64,000 nt of DNA from Gammaproteobacteria bacterium. Its GTDB lineage: Bacteria > Pseudomonadota > Gammaproteobacteria > Pseudomonadales > Azotimanducaceae. The notes beneath the pieces are model-generated. The model was not told the origin of the DNA, made no database searches, and saw nothing but the letters and a program-made list of their open reading frames with translations. Location of the stretch: contig REEU01000142.1 in assembly GCA_007694905.1 (NCBI GenBank), positions 108,465-172,464 on the forward strand. Reading direction: 5' to 3'. How positions within the stretch are numbered: the first letter of the stretch is position 1; each line of letters starts with the position of its first letter. A program made the translations under genes and the position numbers. Of this stretch, positions 23,464 through 32,093 are shown in pieces.

Positions 23464-23965
23464 GGTTCGTATCTCCTCGAGATGGTCTGGTTCGTCGCTT
23501 TCGCGTTCTGCCCCGGCATCCGCCGGTCGCTTCGTCCGCGGTGGTTGACGAATAGATTCCAAGGCTCGTGCCAACTATCCGTTTACATTTCGAGCCATGC
23601 ACTTTCAGCTCGTTAACAAACAAGTAACTATCTGTATTTTAATGTTTTTCATTTTAAACCGATTCAAAGACCCGTTCCGTGGCGTCTTCCACCTGCCACA
23701 AACCGCTCGTTTGAACGGGCAATCTACGGCACAACCTGACGCTGAACGTCACTGCAACACGACGTTTTCGGTCCGTTTACGATCCCCAACCGGACAGCCA
23801 AGCGGAACCAGGCAGAGCGGGGCAGAGGCGCTGGGGGCGTGAAGCGGGGCGACCACCCTTCACGCGAATGGATTCAGGGTTTCACCTGATGGAGGCGGGC
23901 GGTCCGAATCGGCACCATGCGCTCATGGACATCGGATCACATGATCTCCCTGCCGGGGCAAGGAC
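23464..23965. promoter_or_regulatory. AT-rich divergent intergenic region of the fimbrial locus
   Basis: About 500 bp with no gene. The part 23575-23665 is strikingly AT-rich compared with the ~65% GC flanks. A possible vegetative promoter on the plus strand is TTAACA (23613-23618) with TATTTT 16 bp later (23635-23640); this is weak evidence. The remainder (23700-23965) is GC-rich with no repeat or motif I can name. Confidence 0.45.
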
Positions 23966-24304
23966 ATGGAACGTATGGGAAAGCGGGCAACCACGCTGCG
24001 CAGCCGCGCTGTCGCGCTGGCATGGATGGCGACCCTGCTCTTATGCGCGCCTCTGGCGCATGCGAACAGCAGCCAAGCCCAGATCCGCCTGACGCTGACG
24101 ATCCCCGAGCGGCCCACTGCGCTTGCTGCCGATCTGAAAATCCAGGTCGGCAGCGAGAAACTCTGCACCACCGAGGTCAACCACGGCCGGCGCGAACTTC
24201 TTCGCTTTAACGGACCCCACGCCCAGCGGCTCGATCCATGCTCCGATGACGTGCCTGTGCGCGGGCTCGAAGGGCAGCACATCGTGATGATCGCCCCAAT
24301 CTGA
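23966..24304 (+). CDS. Small exported protein of unknown function in the fimbrial locus
   Basis: 112 residues, ATG 23966 preceded by AAGGAC (Met4 is a possible alternative). A signal peptide (about 14-34, ALAWMATLLLCAPLAHA) is followed by a ~78-residue mature part with two Cys (in KLCTTEV and DPCSDD), which could pair, and a beta-rich composition. I do not recognise the family. Its place just upstream of the chaperone suggests a minor subunit or assembly factor. This is inference from position only. Confidence 0.6.
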   Translation: MERMGKRATTLRSRAVALAWMATLLLCAPLAHANSSQAQIRLTLTIPERPTALAADLKIQVGSEKLCTTEVNHGRRELLRFNGPHAQRLDPCSDDVPVRGLEGQHIVMIAPI

Positions 24305-24413
24305 GCGGACCGTCGGACTAACAGGACGCTTGATCGGGTCGACCACGACTCAGCACAGGCGGCCTTTTAGGATAAGGCATCACCACCTGCACTGCCGCCA
24401 GGAGCGCCTCCTG

Positions 24414-25121
24414 ATGTCCGCAATCTGCCGCCCCCCTCTGCTCGCAGCCCTGCTCGGCTGCGTCGCGCTGCTCCTGCTCGGGAGCGCGGCGCAAGCGGAT
24501 ATGTCCCTGGACCGCAGCATCCTCATTTTCGATGCGCAGAGTACGCCGCGACAGGACGTCGAAATCACCAACTCCGGCAGCGAGAACCTCTACCTCGAAA
24601 CCGAAATCCTGCGTGTGAGCCAGCCGGGCACGGAAGCCGAGACCCGAGAGCGGGTGCTGGACCCTGACGCCATCGACCTGCTGGTCACACCGGCCCGCCT
24701 GATCGTACCACCCGGCGCGCGGCGTCTGCTGCGGGTCGTGAATCTTGGCGATCCAGCGAAGGTCGACCACATCTATCGCATCAACGTGCGACCGGTCGTG
24801 GGTTCCGTCGAGGCGGAGACCACCGCGGTGAAGGTGATCATCGCCTACCAGCTCTTGGTGATCCTGCGCCCATCCGATCCTCAGCCGGAACTGATCTGGG
24901 ATCGCCAGGGCCGCAATATCACGTTCACGAATAACGGCAACACGAACGTCCTGCTGTTCAATGGCGTGCAGTGCCCTCCGGATGGCGGCGACTGTGTCGA
25001 ATTGAACGCCGCCCAGCGGCTCTATGCCGGCAACTCATGGACCCTGGAACTCCCTTACGACGGCAGCGTGGAGTTCACCACCGGGGTCGGCCAGCGCAAC
25101 GTCCGGCAACGCTTCAACTGA
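24414..25121 (+). CDS. Periplasmic fimbrial chaperone (PapD-like)
   Basis: 235 residues from ATG 24414 behind AGGAG. A signal peptide (LLGCVALLLLGSAAQA) is followed by an N-terminal PapD-like Ig domain: LDRSILIFDAQSTPRQDVEI, LLVTPARLIVPPGARRLLRV and HIYRINVRPV match the strands that carry the chaperone cleft and the subunit-binding edge. The C-terminal half is the smaller second Ig domain. Chaperones of this type cap subunits in the periplasm before delivery to the usher. It is followed after 15 bp by the usher gene. Confidence 0.85.
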   Translation: MSAICRPPLLAALLGCVALLLLGSAAQADMSLDRSILIFDAQSTPRQDVEITNSGSENLYLETEILRVSQPGTEAETRERVLDPDAIDLLVTPARLIVPPGARRLLRVVNLGDPAKVDHIYRINVRPVVGSVEAETTAVKVIIAYQLLVILRPSDPQPELIWDRQGRNITFTNNGNTNVLLFNGVQCPPDGGDCVELNAAQRLYAGNSWTLELPYDGSVEFTTGVGQRNVRQRFN

Positions 25122-25136
25122 CGCGCCCCTCGAGCG

Positions 25137-28001
25137 ATGGCGGGCTACCGCAAATCCAGTCTCACAGTCGTCGCGCTCCTCTGCGTCGTGGGACTGCTGT
25201 GGTGGCTGTTCTGCCGTGGACCGGGAGCTGACCTTGACGAAGCGTCGGTCACACCTGCGCCTGGCACCGCCGACGTCGCGGATCTGCAGCGCGACGGCTC
25301 AGGCGCCTTGGGGCGCCATGAAACGATCGAACACGCTTTCACCTCCAGCGCAGAAGCCCATGGCGATCAGGCGGCCATCCGCGACGATTCCGATCCGGAC
25401 GCCACGCCGCAGAAAGCCCTCCCGGCGCGCACCGTCGGCGGCGGCACAACGGGTCCTGTGAAAGACCCGGTTGTTGACGGCGCAGAAACGCATCGCAAGC
25501 CGGCAGCTGGCGTTGATGATTCCGACGCGGACGCGACTCCGCAGGAAGCCACCCAGGAACTCACCGTCAGCGATGGCGCGTCCCGTCCAAGTGCCGAGCA
25601 AGCGCCGGTCGAGACCACTGAACCGTCGGAGGCGCCCGCGCAACCCGTGTTCCGGGCATCGACCCAGCCACCACCTGGTTTCGAAGCGTTCTACGAGCCC
25701 CAGCGCACCCTGGTGGATGTCTACTATGGCGGAACCTTCCTGCTCTCGACCCCAGCATCTTACGACCTCGATCACATCGCTTTCGAACAGCCGGAGAGCA
25801 TCGTCCAAGCCATTCCCGATGTGACCGACACGGAGTCGGTCCTGGCGGCGCTCAGCGGCGATCTGGACACCCACGAGGCCGAACTCTGCGTTCGCCCCGG
25901 GCAGGAGAACTGCGGCCGCCTCGACCCGCCCATCGCTGCCGTCCTGTTCGACCCCTCGCGCTTTCGCGCCACGGTATTCGTCAATCCCGATCGGCTCGAA
26001 TCCCGAGGCCCGGCAGTCAGCCGCTTTCTGCCGCGCAGCGACGCTGGCTTCTCCGTGCTGCAGAACATCCTCGCCAACGCGTCCGGCTCCTCGACGCGCA
26101 GCGACAGCTACAACATTGCCAGCATTACCGCGCTGAGCTACCGCGAGACCCACGCGGAGATGTTCAGTTCCTATGGTGCCAATGACCGCTTCACCATCGA
26201 CAGCATGGCGGTCCGCCGTGAATTCGAGGGCACCGCGCTGCAGGGCGGCCTGTACCGCTCCCGCAGCCAGAGCCTCGGATTCGTAAGCGAGCGGGATCTC
26301 TACGGGATCCGCTACGGACGATCCCTGAACACACGCGCCGACCGGGCGTTCTCCGATGGGGTGCCGCTGGAGGTCTTCCTGCCAAGTCGCGCACGGGTCG
26401 AAATCATCAAGGACGGCCGCCTGCTCTCGACCCGGTTTTACGACGCGGGCAACCGCATTCTCGACACCTCCACGCTTCCCGAGGGGGCGTACGACATCAC
26501 GCTGCGCATCCGGGAGAGTGACGGCACCGAGCGCTTCGAGGAGCGTTTCTTCGTGAAGAGCACCCGCCTGCCCCCGGCGGATCAACCGCTGTACTTCTTC
26601 GAGCTTGGCCGCATCGCCGACCGCAACACGCGCTCGACCCTGCCGGAGGACACCGGGGATTGGCTCGCACGCACCGGCGTGACCCGACGGGTCGGCGCGG
26701 ACAGCGGTATCGATGTCGGTTTGGCCGCCAGCAGCGGCGAAGGTCTGCTGGAAGCCGGTGCCTTTCGGCTCTTGCGCGGAGCGGAATTCCAGGCCAGCGC
26801 GTTCGTGGGCACCGACAACGCTAGCGGCTTCGCAGCCGTGACACGCATGCAGGTCGGCCAGACCCGACTGAGCGCTGACTACCGGCGCGTGAAGAGCGGC
26901 CCGTTGGTGGACAGCCGGACGAGCCTGACAGGAAGGGGGTTCGAGCAGCTGGGGGTCAACGTCCGGACACCGTTTGCCGGCGGCAACCTCGGTTTCAGCG
27001 TTCGCCGCGTCAATCGCGACGGCGACCGGCGCCGCGACAGCCAGAACCTGAACTGGGAGCGCACCGTCATGCGGACCATGAACGGGTGGGTGCGTCTGAC
27101 AGCAGACGTCTCCCGGCAGGAGGGGGATTGGCTCGGCCTCGTCGGGCTGCGCATGGACCTGCGCGGAGACGGTTACAACGGCAATGTCGCGCCACGCGGC
27201 CGCTGGGATCGACGCGACGGCAGCAACGACTTCGGCCAGCAGACCGACGGCCGCATGGCCTGGCAGCGCTTCGGAGAGGACGGGACCCGCCTCCTCGGTG
27301 CGGTGTCCGGTTCTTCCGGCCCGGACAACGACCGGATCGGCGTGGATGGCGAGTACCAGGGCCGCCTTGGACAGCTCCGGGCCGACGTGGACCACAACTT
27401 CGGCGAGGATGAACGGACCACCTGGGCCACCACGCTCAATACCAGCCTGCTCAGCGATGGCCGGCGCGTGGCCATGGGCGGCCAGGATCAGGCCCAGGCC
27501 GCCGCGCTGGTGGACATCCAGGGCGACGTTCCGGATGCGTACTTCGAGGTCCGGGTCGACGACTTTACCCGCAGCGTGGCACCCGTGGGGTCGGTCACCC
27601 CGGTGCACCTGCGGCCCTGGGAGACCTACGAAATCCGCCTGCGGCCCGTCGGGTCAGCGTTGGTATCATGGGAAGACCGCAGCGAGCGCATCACGCTCTA
27701 CCCGGGCAATGTGGTTCACTTGAACTGGCAGGTCGCCGAGGTTCTGGTGCTCTTCGGGCGGCTGCTCGACCCCGAAGGTGAAGCCCTGGAGGGCCTTCGC
27801 ATCGAGGGTGCGGAGGGGCTCGCGGTCACCGACGTTGGCGGCTTGTTCCAGGCGGAGGTCTTCCGACCCAAAGCCGGCGCAGAAGTCGAGCTGGCGGTGA
27901 CACGCAACGGTCAGCTCTGCAGCGTGCGCATCGCCATGGACGATCTCGAGATTCGCAACGGAATCGCCCGGGCGGGGACCCGCCACTGCAGCTGGGACTG
28001 A
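25137..28001 (+). CDS. TcfC/CS1-type fimbrial outer-membrane usher with long repetitive N-terminal extension
   Basis: 954 residues. The core from about residue 175 resembles TcfC/CooC-type (alternate, CS1-family) ushers: GFEAFYEPQRTLVDVYYGGT, an E-set-like domain with VLFDPSRFRATVFVNPD, then a long beta-rich barrel with ELGRIADRNTRST, and a C-terminal carboxypeptidase-like beta domain (VLVLFGRLLDPEGEALEGLR). Ushers secrete and polymerise chaperone-bound subunits through the outer membrane. The N terminus is odd: one hydrophobic helix (9-26) with no clear signal cleavage site, then about 145 low-complexity residues containing two copies of a ~44-residue unit (DDSDPDATPQ at 83-92, DDSDADATPQ at 127-136). 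The start codon could be misplaced, but the frame is open and the hydrophobic segment lies at the expected end. Confidence 0.8.
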   Translation: MAGYRKSSLTVVALLCVVGLLWWLFCRGPGADLDEASVTPAPGTADVADLQRDGSGALGRHETIEHAFTSSAEAHGDQAAIRDDSDPDATPQKALPARTVGGGTTGPVKDPVVDGAETHRKPAAGVDDSDADATPQEATQELTVSDGASRPSAEQAPVETTEPSEAPAQPVFRASTQPPPGFEAFYEPQRTLVDVYYGGTFLLSTPASYDLDHIAFEQPESIVQAIPDVTDTESVLAALSGDLDTHEAELCVRPGQENCGRLDPPIAAVLFDPSRFRATVFVNPDRLESRGPAVSRFLPRSDAGFSVLQNILANASGSSTRSDSYNIASITALSYRETHAEMFSSYGANDRFTIDSMAVRREFEGTALQGGLYRSRSQSLGFVSERDLYGIRYGRSLNTRADRAFSDGVPLEVFLPSRARVEIIKDGRLLSTRFYDAGNRILDTSTLPEGAYDITLRIRESDGTERFEERFFVKSTRLPPADQPLYFFELGRIADRNTRSTLPEDTGDWLARTGVTRRVGADSGIDVGLAASSGEGLLEAGAFRLLRGAEFQASAFVGTDNASGFAAVTRMQVGQTRLSADYRRVKSGPLVDSRTSLTGRGFEQLGVNVRTPFAGGNLGFSVRRVNRDGDRRRDSQNLNWERTVMRTMNGWVRLTADVSRQEGDWLGLVGLRMDLRGDGYNGNVAPRGRWDRRDGSNDFGQQTDGRMAWQRFGEDGTRLLGAVSGSSGPDNDRIGVDGEYQGRLGQLRADVDHNFGEDERTTWATTLNTSLLSDGRRVAMGGQDQAQAAALVDIQGDVPDAYFEVRVDDFTRSVAPVGSVTPVHLRPWETYEIRLRPVGSALVSWEDRSERITLYPGNVVHLNWQVAEVLVLFGRLLDPEGEALEGLRIEGAEGLAVTDVGGLFQAEVFRPKAGAEVELAVTRNGQLCSVRIAMDDLEIRNGIARAGTRHCSWD

Positions 28002-28012
28002 GTGTCGACAGT

Positions 28013-28585
28013 ATGTTCGAGGTGGTCCTCCACGAACCGGAAATCCCGCCCAACACCGGCAACATCATGCGCCTGTGCGCCAACACCGGCTGCCGGCTGC
28101 ACCTGATCGAGCCCCTCGGCTTCACCCTCGACGATGCCCGCCTGCGCCGCGCGGGTCTCGATTACCGGGAGTACGTCGGCGTCGACGTCCACAAGGATCT
28201 CGCCGCCTGCCTAACCGCTCTCGGCGCAACTCTGGACACCCAAGCAACCGGACCGGGCCCCCTGGACGCAACTCTGGACAGCCAAGAGATGGATCGGGAG
28301 GCGCGCTTGGGTGTCCAGAGTCAGCGCGGGGCCGGCCCGCGGCTGTTCGCGTTCTCGACCCGGGGGACGCGCCGCCACGATCAGGTGATCTGGCAGTCAG
28401 GCGACATCATGCTGTTCGGTGCCGAGACGCGCGGGCTCCCGGCCTCGATTCTGGAACAGGTCCCCACCGATCAGCGTCTACGCCTGCCCATGCGCCCTGA
28501 GAGCCGCAGCCTCAATCTGGGGAACGCGGTCGCCGTCGCCATCTACGAGGCCTGGCGCCAACAGGACTTCGTCGGCAGCAGCTGA
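28013..28585 (+). CDS. trmL: tRNA (cytidine/uridine-2'-O-)-methyltransferase TrmL with an in-frame insertion
   Basis: 190 residues; E. coli TrmL has 157. SPOUT methyltransferase that modifies the wobble base of two leucine tRNAs. The family blocks are intact: EPEIPPNTGNIMRLCANTG, RRAGLDYREYVGVDVH, FGAETRGLPASI and MRPESRSLNLGNAVAVAIYE. Between residues ~72 and ~106 about 34 extra residues (TLDTQATGPGPLDATLDSQE...) interrupt the protein, between the segment ending CLTALGA and that starting GPRLFAFSTRG, which are adjacent in E. coli. The insert is made of a palindromic DNA repeat (see 28228-28325). It falls in a surface-loop position and keeps the frame, so the enzyme may still work. Confidence 0.92.
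   Translation: MFEVVLHEPEIPPNTGNIMRLCANTGCRLHLIEPLGFTLDDARLRRAGLDYREYVGVDVHKDLAACLTALGATLDTQATGPGPLDATLDSQEMDREARLGVQSQRGAGPRLFAFSTRGTRRHDQVIWQSGDIMLFGAETRGLPASILEQVPTDQRLRLPMRPESRSLNLGNAVAVAIYEAWRQQDFVGSS
28228..28325. repeat. REP/BIME-like palindromic repeat cluster inside trmL
   Basis: Three copies of one unit: AACTCTGGACACCCAAGC (28228-28244), GCAACTCTGGACAGCCAAG (28267-28285, one mismatch) and, inverted, GCTTGGGTGTCCAGAGTC (28304-28321). Two direct copies and one inverted copy within 100 bp is the layout of a bacterial interspersed mosaic element. Copies of the same core occur at 47.4 kb and, shorter, at 40.19 kb. Confidence 0.78.
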
Positions 28586-28666
28586 CGGCGCCAGGAGCAG
28601 GCCTCGGCGCCGCGCATCTGGCAGAATGCCTTCGCCGCGCAACCAGCGACGAACCTGGAGAGATCC

Positions 28667-28960
28667 GTGAGCGAGCCTTCCGACAGCCGCGAGCCGGACG
28701 ACGCCGTCGTCCGCGACCACAGCGCCTACTGGCGAGCCAACCTGCGGCTGGTGCTGCGCTGCCTGGCCATCTGGTTCATCGTCTCATACGGCTGCGGCAT
28801 CCTCTTCGTGGATGTCCTGAACCAGTTCCGCGTAGCCGGATTCCCGCTTGGCTTCTGGTTCGCCCAGCAAGGCTCGATCCTGGTGTTCATTGCCCTGATC
28901 GCCTACTACGCCCGCGCAATGAACCGGCTGGACCGGTCATTCGACGTCGACGAAAAGTAG
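28667..28960 (+). CDS. DUF4212 protein, small subunit of sodium/solute symporter
   Basis: 97 residues, GTG start behind GGAG. Two transmembrane helices (about 32-54, CLAIWFIVSYGCGILFVDVL, and 64-88, FWFAQQGSILVFIALIAYYA) with the DUF4212 pattern YWRANLRL ahead of the first. DUF4212 proteins are almost always encoded immediately upstream of an SSS-family symporter, as here with a 9-bp gap, and are thought to be its small partner subunit. Confidence 0.88.
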   Translation: MSEPSDSREPDDAVVRDHSAYWRANLRLVLRCLAIWFIVSYGCGILFVDVLNQFRVAGFPLGFWFAQQGSILVFIALIAYYARAMNRLDRSFDVDEK

Positions 28961-28969
28961 GCACGAGGC

Positions 28970-30736
28970 ATGGAACTCCAGCCCTTGATCTACCTGGTGG
29001 TGGGTGCGAGCTTTCTGCTCTACATCAGCATCGCCATAGCCTCCCGGGCATCGAGCACCGGGGATTTCTACGTCGCCGGCAAAGGCGTCCACCCGGTGGC
29101 CAACGGCATGGCCACGGCGGCGGACTGGATGTCTGCCGCATCCTTCATTTCCATGGCAGGTCTGATCGCCTACCTGGGCTACGACGGCTCCGTTTACCTC
29201 ATGGGCTGGACAGGCGGCTACGTGCTGCTCGCGCTGTTGCTGGCGCCGTACCTGCGCAAGTTCGGTAAATTCACCGTCCCCGAATTCATCGGCGACCGCT
29301 ACTACTCCCAGACCGCCCGCATCGTCGCTGTGATCTGCCTGATCTTCATCTCGTTCACCTACGTAGCGGGTCAGATGCGAGGCGTGGGGATCGTGTTCTC
29401 GCGCTTCCTCGAGGTGGATGTGACCACCGGGCTGCTGATCGGCATGGCTGTCGTCTTCTTTTATGCCGTCCTCGGCGGCATGAAGGGGATCACCTACACC
29501 CAGGTCGCCCAGTACTGTGTGCTGATCTTCGCCTACACCGTCCCGGCGGTGTTCATCTCCTTCCAGATGACCGGCAACCCGATTCCCCAGCTCGCCTTCG
29601 GCGGCACCCTGAACGACGGCAGCACCTATCTGCTCGACCGCCTCGACGGCTTGGTCACGGACCTGGGATTCACCGCCTACACGGATGGCTCGAAAAGCAC
29701 CATCGACGTCTTCTTCATCACCGCCGCGCTGATGGTCGGCACCGCCGGCCTGCCCCACGTCATCGTCCGCTTCTTCACCGTACCGAAGGTCTCCGACGCC
29801 CGCCGCTCGGCGTTCTGGGCCCTGGCGTTCATCGCCATCCTCTACACCACCGCACCCGCCGTCGGTGCCCTCGCACGCATGAACCTGATCGAAACCGTGC
29901 AACCGGGCCCCGTCGGCGACCCGGCAGGCAACCTGCTGTTCAGCGAACGCCCGGAGTGGTTCGACACCTGGGCCGCAACGGGCCTGATCCACTTCACTGA
30001 CCACAACAACGACGGCCGGGTGCAGTACTACAACGATGCCAATCCGGACTTCGCCGAGCAGGCGGCAAGCTACGGTTGGGCGGGCAACGAGCTGGAGGTG
30101 GACCGCGACATCCTGGTGCTCGCCAACCCGGAGATCGCCGGCTTGCCGAACTGGGTCATTGCCCTGGTCGCCGCGGGGGGCATCGCCGCTGCCCTTTCCA
30201 CGGCGGCGGGGCTGCTCCTGGTGATCTCCGCCGCGTTCTCCCACGACCTGCTCAAGAGCGTGTTCTGGCCGCGCATCTCCGAGCGAGGTGAACTGCTGGC
30301 CGGTCGTTGCGCAGCAGCGGTGGCGGTCTGCATGGCGGGCTATCTGGGCTACAATCCCCCGGGGTTCGTCGCCCAGGTGGTGGCCTTTGCGTTCGGCTTG
30401 GCGGCCGCGTCTCTTTTCCCGGCCATCCTGATGGGCATCTTCTCCAAGCGCATGAACCGGGAGGGCGCCATCGCCGGCATGGTCACCGGTCTGCTGTTCA
30501 CGCTGGGCTATCTGATCTGGTTCAAGGGCGTCTTCATGGAGCCGATGGCCGCGGACATCCCGGAGAACTGGTTGTTCGGGATCTCACCGGAAGGCATCGG
30601 CGCCCTCGGCATGCTGCTCAACTTCGCCGTGGCCTTCAGCGTGAGCGCACTGACGCAGCCCCCGCCGGCGCCGGTACAGGCCATGGTGGAGTCGATCCGC
30701 ATTCCTCGGGGTGCAGGCGGTGCCCAAGCCCACTGA
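28970..30736 (+). CDS. Sodium:solute symporter family protein (VC2705/ActP-like)
   Basis: 588 residues with about 13 membrane segments. SSS-family signatures: STGDFYVAGKGVHPVANGMA and TAADWMSAASFISMAGLIAY at the N terminus, LGGMKGITYTQVAQYCVL in the middle, and ALSTAAGLLLVISAAFSHDL late. It is closest to the acetate/short organic acid branch that pairs with DUF4212, but the substrate cannot be read from sequence. A soluble acidic insert lies at about 310-385. Operon with the DUF4212 gene. Confidence 0.88.
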   Translation: MELQPLIYLVVGASFLLYISIAIASRASSTGDFYVAGKGVHPVANGMATAADWMSAASFISMAGLIAYLGYDGSVYLMGWTGGYVLLALLLAPYLRKFGKFTVPEFIGDRYYSQTARIVAVICLIFISFTYVAGQMRGVGIVFSRFLEVDVTTGLLIGMAVVFFYAVLGGMKGITYTQVAQYCVLIFAYTVPAVFISFQMTGNPIPQLAFGGTLNDGSTYLLDRLDGLVTDLGFTAYTDGSKSTIDVFFITAALMVGTAGLPHVIVRFFTVPKVSDARRSAFWALAFIAILYTTAPAVGALARMNLIETVQPGPVGDPAGNLLFSERPEWFDTWAATGLIHFTDHNNDGRVQYYNDANPDFAEQAASYGWAGNELEVDRDILVLANPEIAGLPNWVIALVAAGGIAAALSTAAGLLLVISAAFSHDLLKSVFWPRISERGELLAGRCAAAVAVCMAGYLGYNPPGFVAQVVAFAFGLAAASLFPAILMGIFSKRMNREGAIAGMVTGLLFTLGYLIWFKGVFMEPMAADIPENWLFGISPEGIGALGMLLNFAVAFSVSALTQPPPAPVQAMVESIRIPRGAGGAQAH

Positions 30737-30757
30737 AGCGGGCCCGGATACCGGGTG

Positions 30758-31252
30758 TCAGTGAGCGACGTCGCCGCCTTCCTGTTGCCGCTGCATGGCT
30801 TCGGCGTAGAGCGCATCGAAGTTCACCGGTGCGAGCATGAGCGGCGGGAAGCTGCCCTTGAGCACCAGCGTGTCGACGGTTTCCCGCGCATACGGGAACA
30901 GCAGATTCGGACAGTAGCTCGCAAGGGTATGCTGCAGCTGGCTCTCGTCGAGTCCGCTAATGTGAAACACACCCGCCTGCTGCAGCTCGACGATAAAGCC
31001 GGTCTGCTCGCCCTCCGCCCCGGCCTCGATGGACAAAGTCAGAACCACCTCGTAGACATCGTCCTCCAGCCGCTGGGAACGCGTGTTGAGGTCCAGATTG
31101 ATGCGGGGCTTCCAGTTGTTGCGGAAGATCTCCGGGGCGCGCGGACTCTCGAAGGAGATGTCCTTCACGTAGATCCGCTGCAGGGCGAAGCTCGGCGACT
31201 GGGCGCCCTCTGCCGCACCTGCACCGTCATCGGTCTGGGGTGTATCCGTCAT
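30758..31252 (-). CDS. secB: Protein-export chaperone SecB
   Basis: 164 residues (E. coli 155). The family blocks [42 protein letters not shown], and [20 protein letters not shown] with [14 protein letters not shown] are all present. SecB tetramers hold precursors unfolded and deliver them to SecA. Its ATG overlaps the glutaredoxin stop (ATGA); glutaredoxin-secB is a conserved pair. Confidence 0.96.
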   Translation of the reverse strand: MTDTPQTDDGAGAAEGAQSPSFALQRIYVKDISFESPRAPEIFRNNWKPRINLDLNTRSQRLEDDVYEVVLTLSIEAGAEGEQTGFIVELQQAGVFHISGLDESQLQHTLASYCPNLLFPYARETVDTLVLKGSFPPLMLAPVNFDALYAEAMQRQQEGGDVAH

Positions 31253-31512
31253 GTCTTCGGCTCCTTTAAGAGACCGTCGAGCCGACCCTCGGAATCAAGT
31301 GCCAGCATGTCCGTGTAACCACCCACGTGGGTGGCGTTGATCCAGATCTGGGGCACCGTACGGCCGCCGCCCCGGGCGCGCATCTCCTCACGCCGTGCCG
31401 GCTCCTCGTCCACCCTGATATCCGCATAGCTGATGCCGCGGCGGTCGAAGAACTGGCGGGCCGCCACGCAGTAGGGGCAGAACCGCGTCCCGTACATCAC
31501 CACGTCCGCCAT
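31249..31512 (-). CDS. grxC: Glutaredoxin 3
   Basis: 87 residues from ATG 31512 ([20 protein letters not shown]). The redox motif CPYC is at residues 12-15; the glutathione-binding TVPQIWI and the GGYTDM motif follow, all standard for Grx3. It is encoded between the rhodanese and secB on the minus strand with a 4-bp gap and a 4-bp overlap, a conserved redox/export operon. Confidence 0.95.
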   Translation of the reverse strand: MADVVMYGTRFCPYCVAARQFFDRRGISYADIRVDEEPARREEMRARGGGRTVPQIWINATHVGGYTDMLALDSEGRLDGLLKEPKT

Positions 31513-31516
31513 GCGC

Positions 31517-31939
31517 TCAGGCCTTTCCTTTAACCACGGGCAGGGAGCTGTTGCGCCACTCTGCGATACCGCCCGACAGGCGCATGACGTTCTCGAAACC
31601 GGCCTTGCGCAGCAGCGCGCCGGCCGCACCCGCGTGCTGACCCATCTTGCAGGTCACGACGATGGGCCGTTCGCGGTAGCCATCCAGCTCCGACATCCGC
31701 TTCTCCAGGGTGGCGAAGGGTATATTGATCGCATCGACGATGTGGCCGGACGCGAACTCCTTGCGGTCGCGGACGTCCACGACCACTGCCTTGTCGCGAT
31801 TGACCAGGTTCACCAACTCCTGGGCGCTGACGCTGCGCCCCCCCCGCCGCGCCTCGTTCATAATGAACAGCACCAGCAGGGTCACGAACACGCCGACCAG
31901 GAGCAGATGATTACTGACGAACTCGAAAAACCGCGCCAT
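31517..31939 (-). CDS. Membrane-anchored rhodanese-like protein (YibN family)
   Basis: 140 residues from ATG 31939. An N-terminal transmembrane helix (about 9-28, HLLLVGVFVTLLVLFIM) is followed by a single rhodanese domain with VVVDVRDRKEFASGHIVDAI and the active-site loop TCKMGQHA carrying Cys at about 104. Sulfurtransferase activity is plausible but the donor and acceptor are unknown. It heads the yibN-grxC-secB operon and is divergent from gpmI. Confidence 0.92.
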   Translation of the reverse strand: MARFFEFVSNHLLLVGVFVTLLVLFIMNEARRGGRSVSAQELVNLVNRDKAVVVDVRDRKEFASGHIVDAINIPFATLEKRMSELDGYRERPIVVTCKMGQHAGAAGALLRKAGFENVMRLSGGIAEWRNSSLPVVKGKA

Positions 31940-32093
31940 GTACCCTCCAATGAGGGCGCGATTATACACAGCCGCGTGGCGCCCGCAGCGCCTGCGTTGG
32001 CGCAAGGTTCAACGCCTCGATAGAATCGCTGCGCCCTGTGGGGTCTGTGGTACACCACCCCGACCCCCGACCCGCTGACAGCTGGAATCGTCC

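Noticed and set aside
25299..27608. A 769-residue open frame antisense to the usher
   Set aside because: Same reason: a mirror frame with no start signal or family match.
28937..30244. A 435-residue His/Asp-rich frame antisense to the symporter
   Set aside because: Biased composition from antisense of a membrane protein; no domain.
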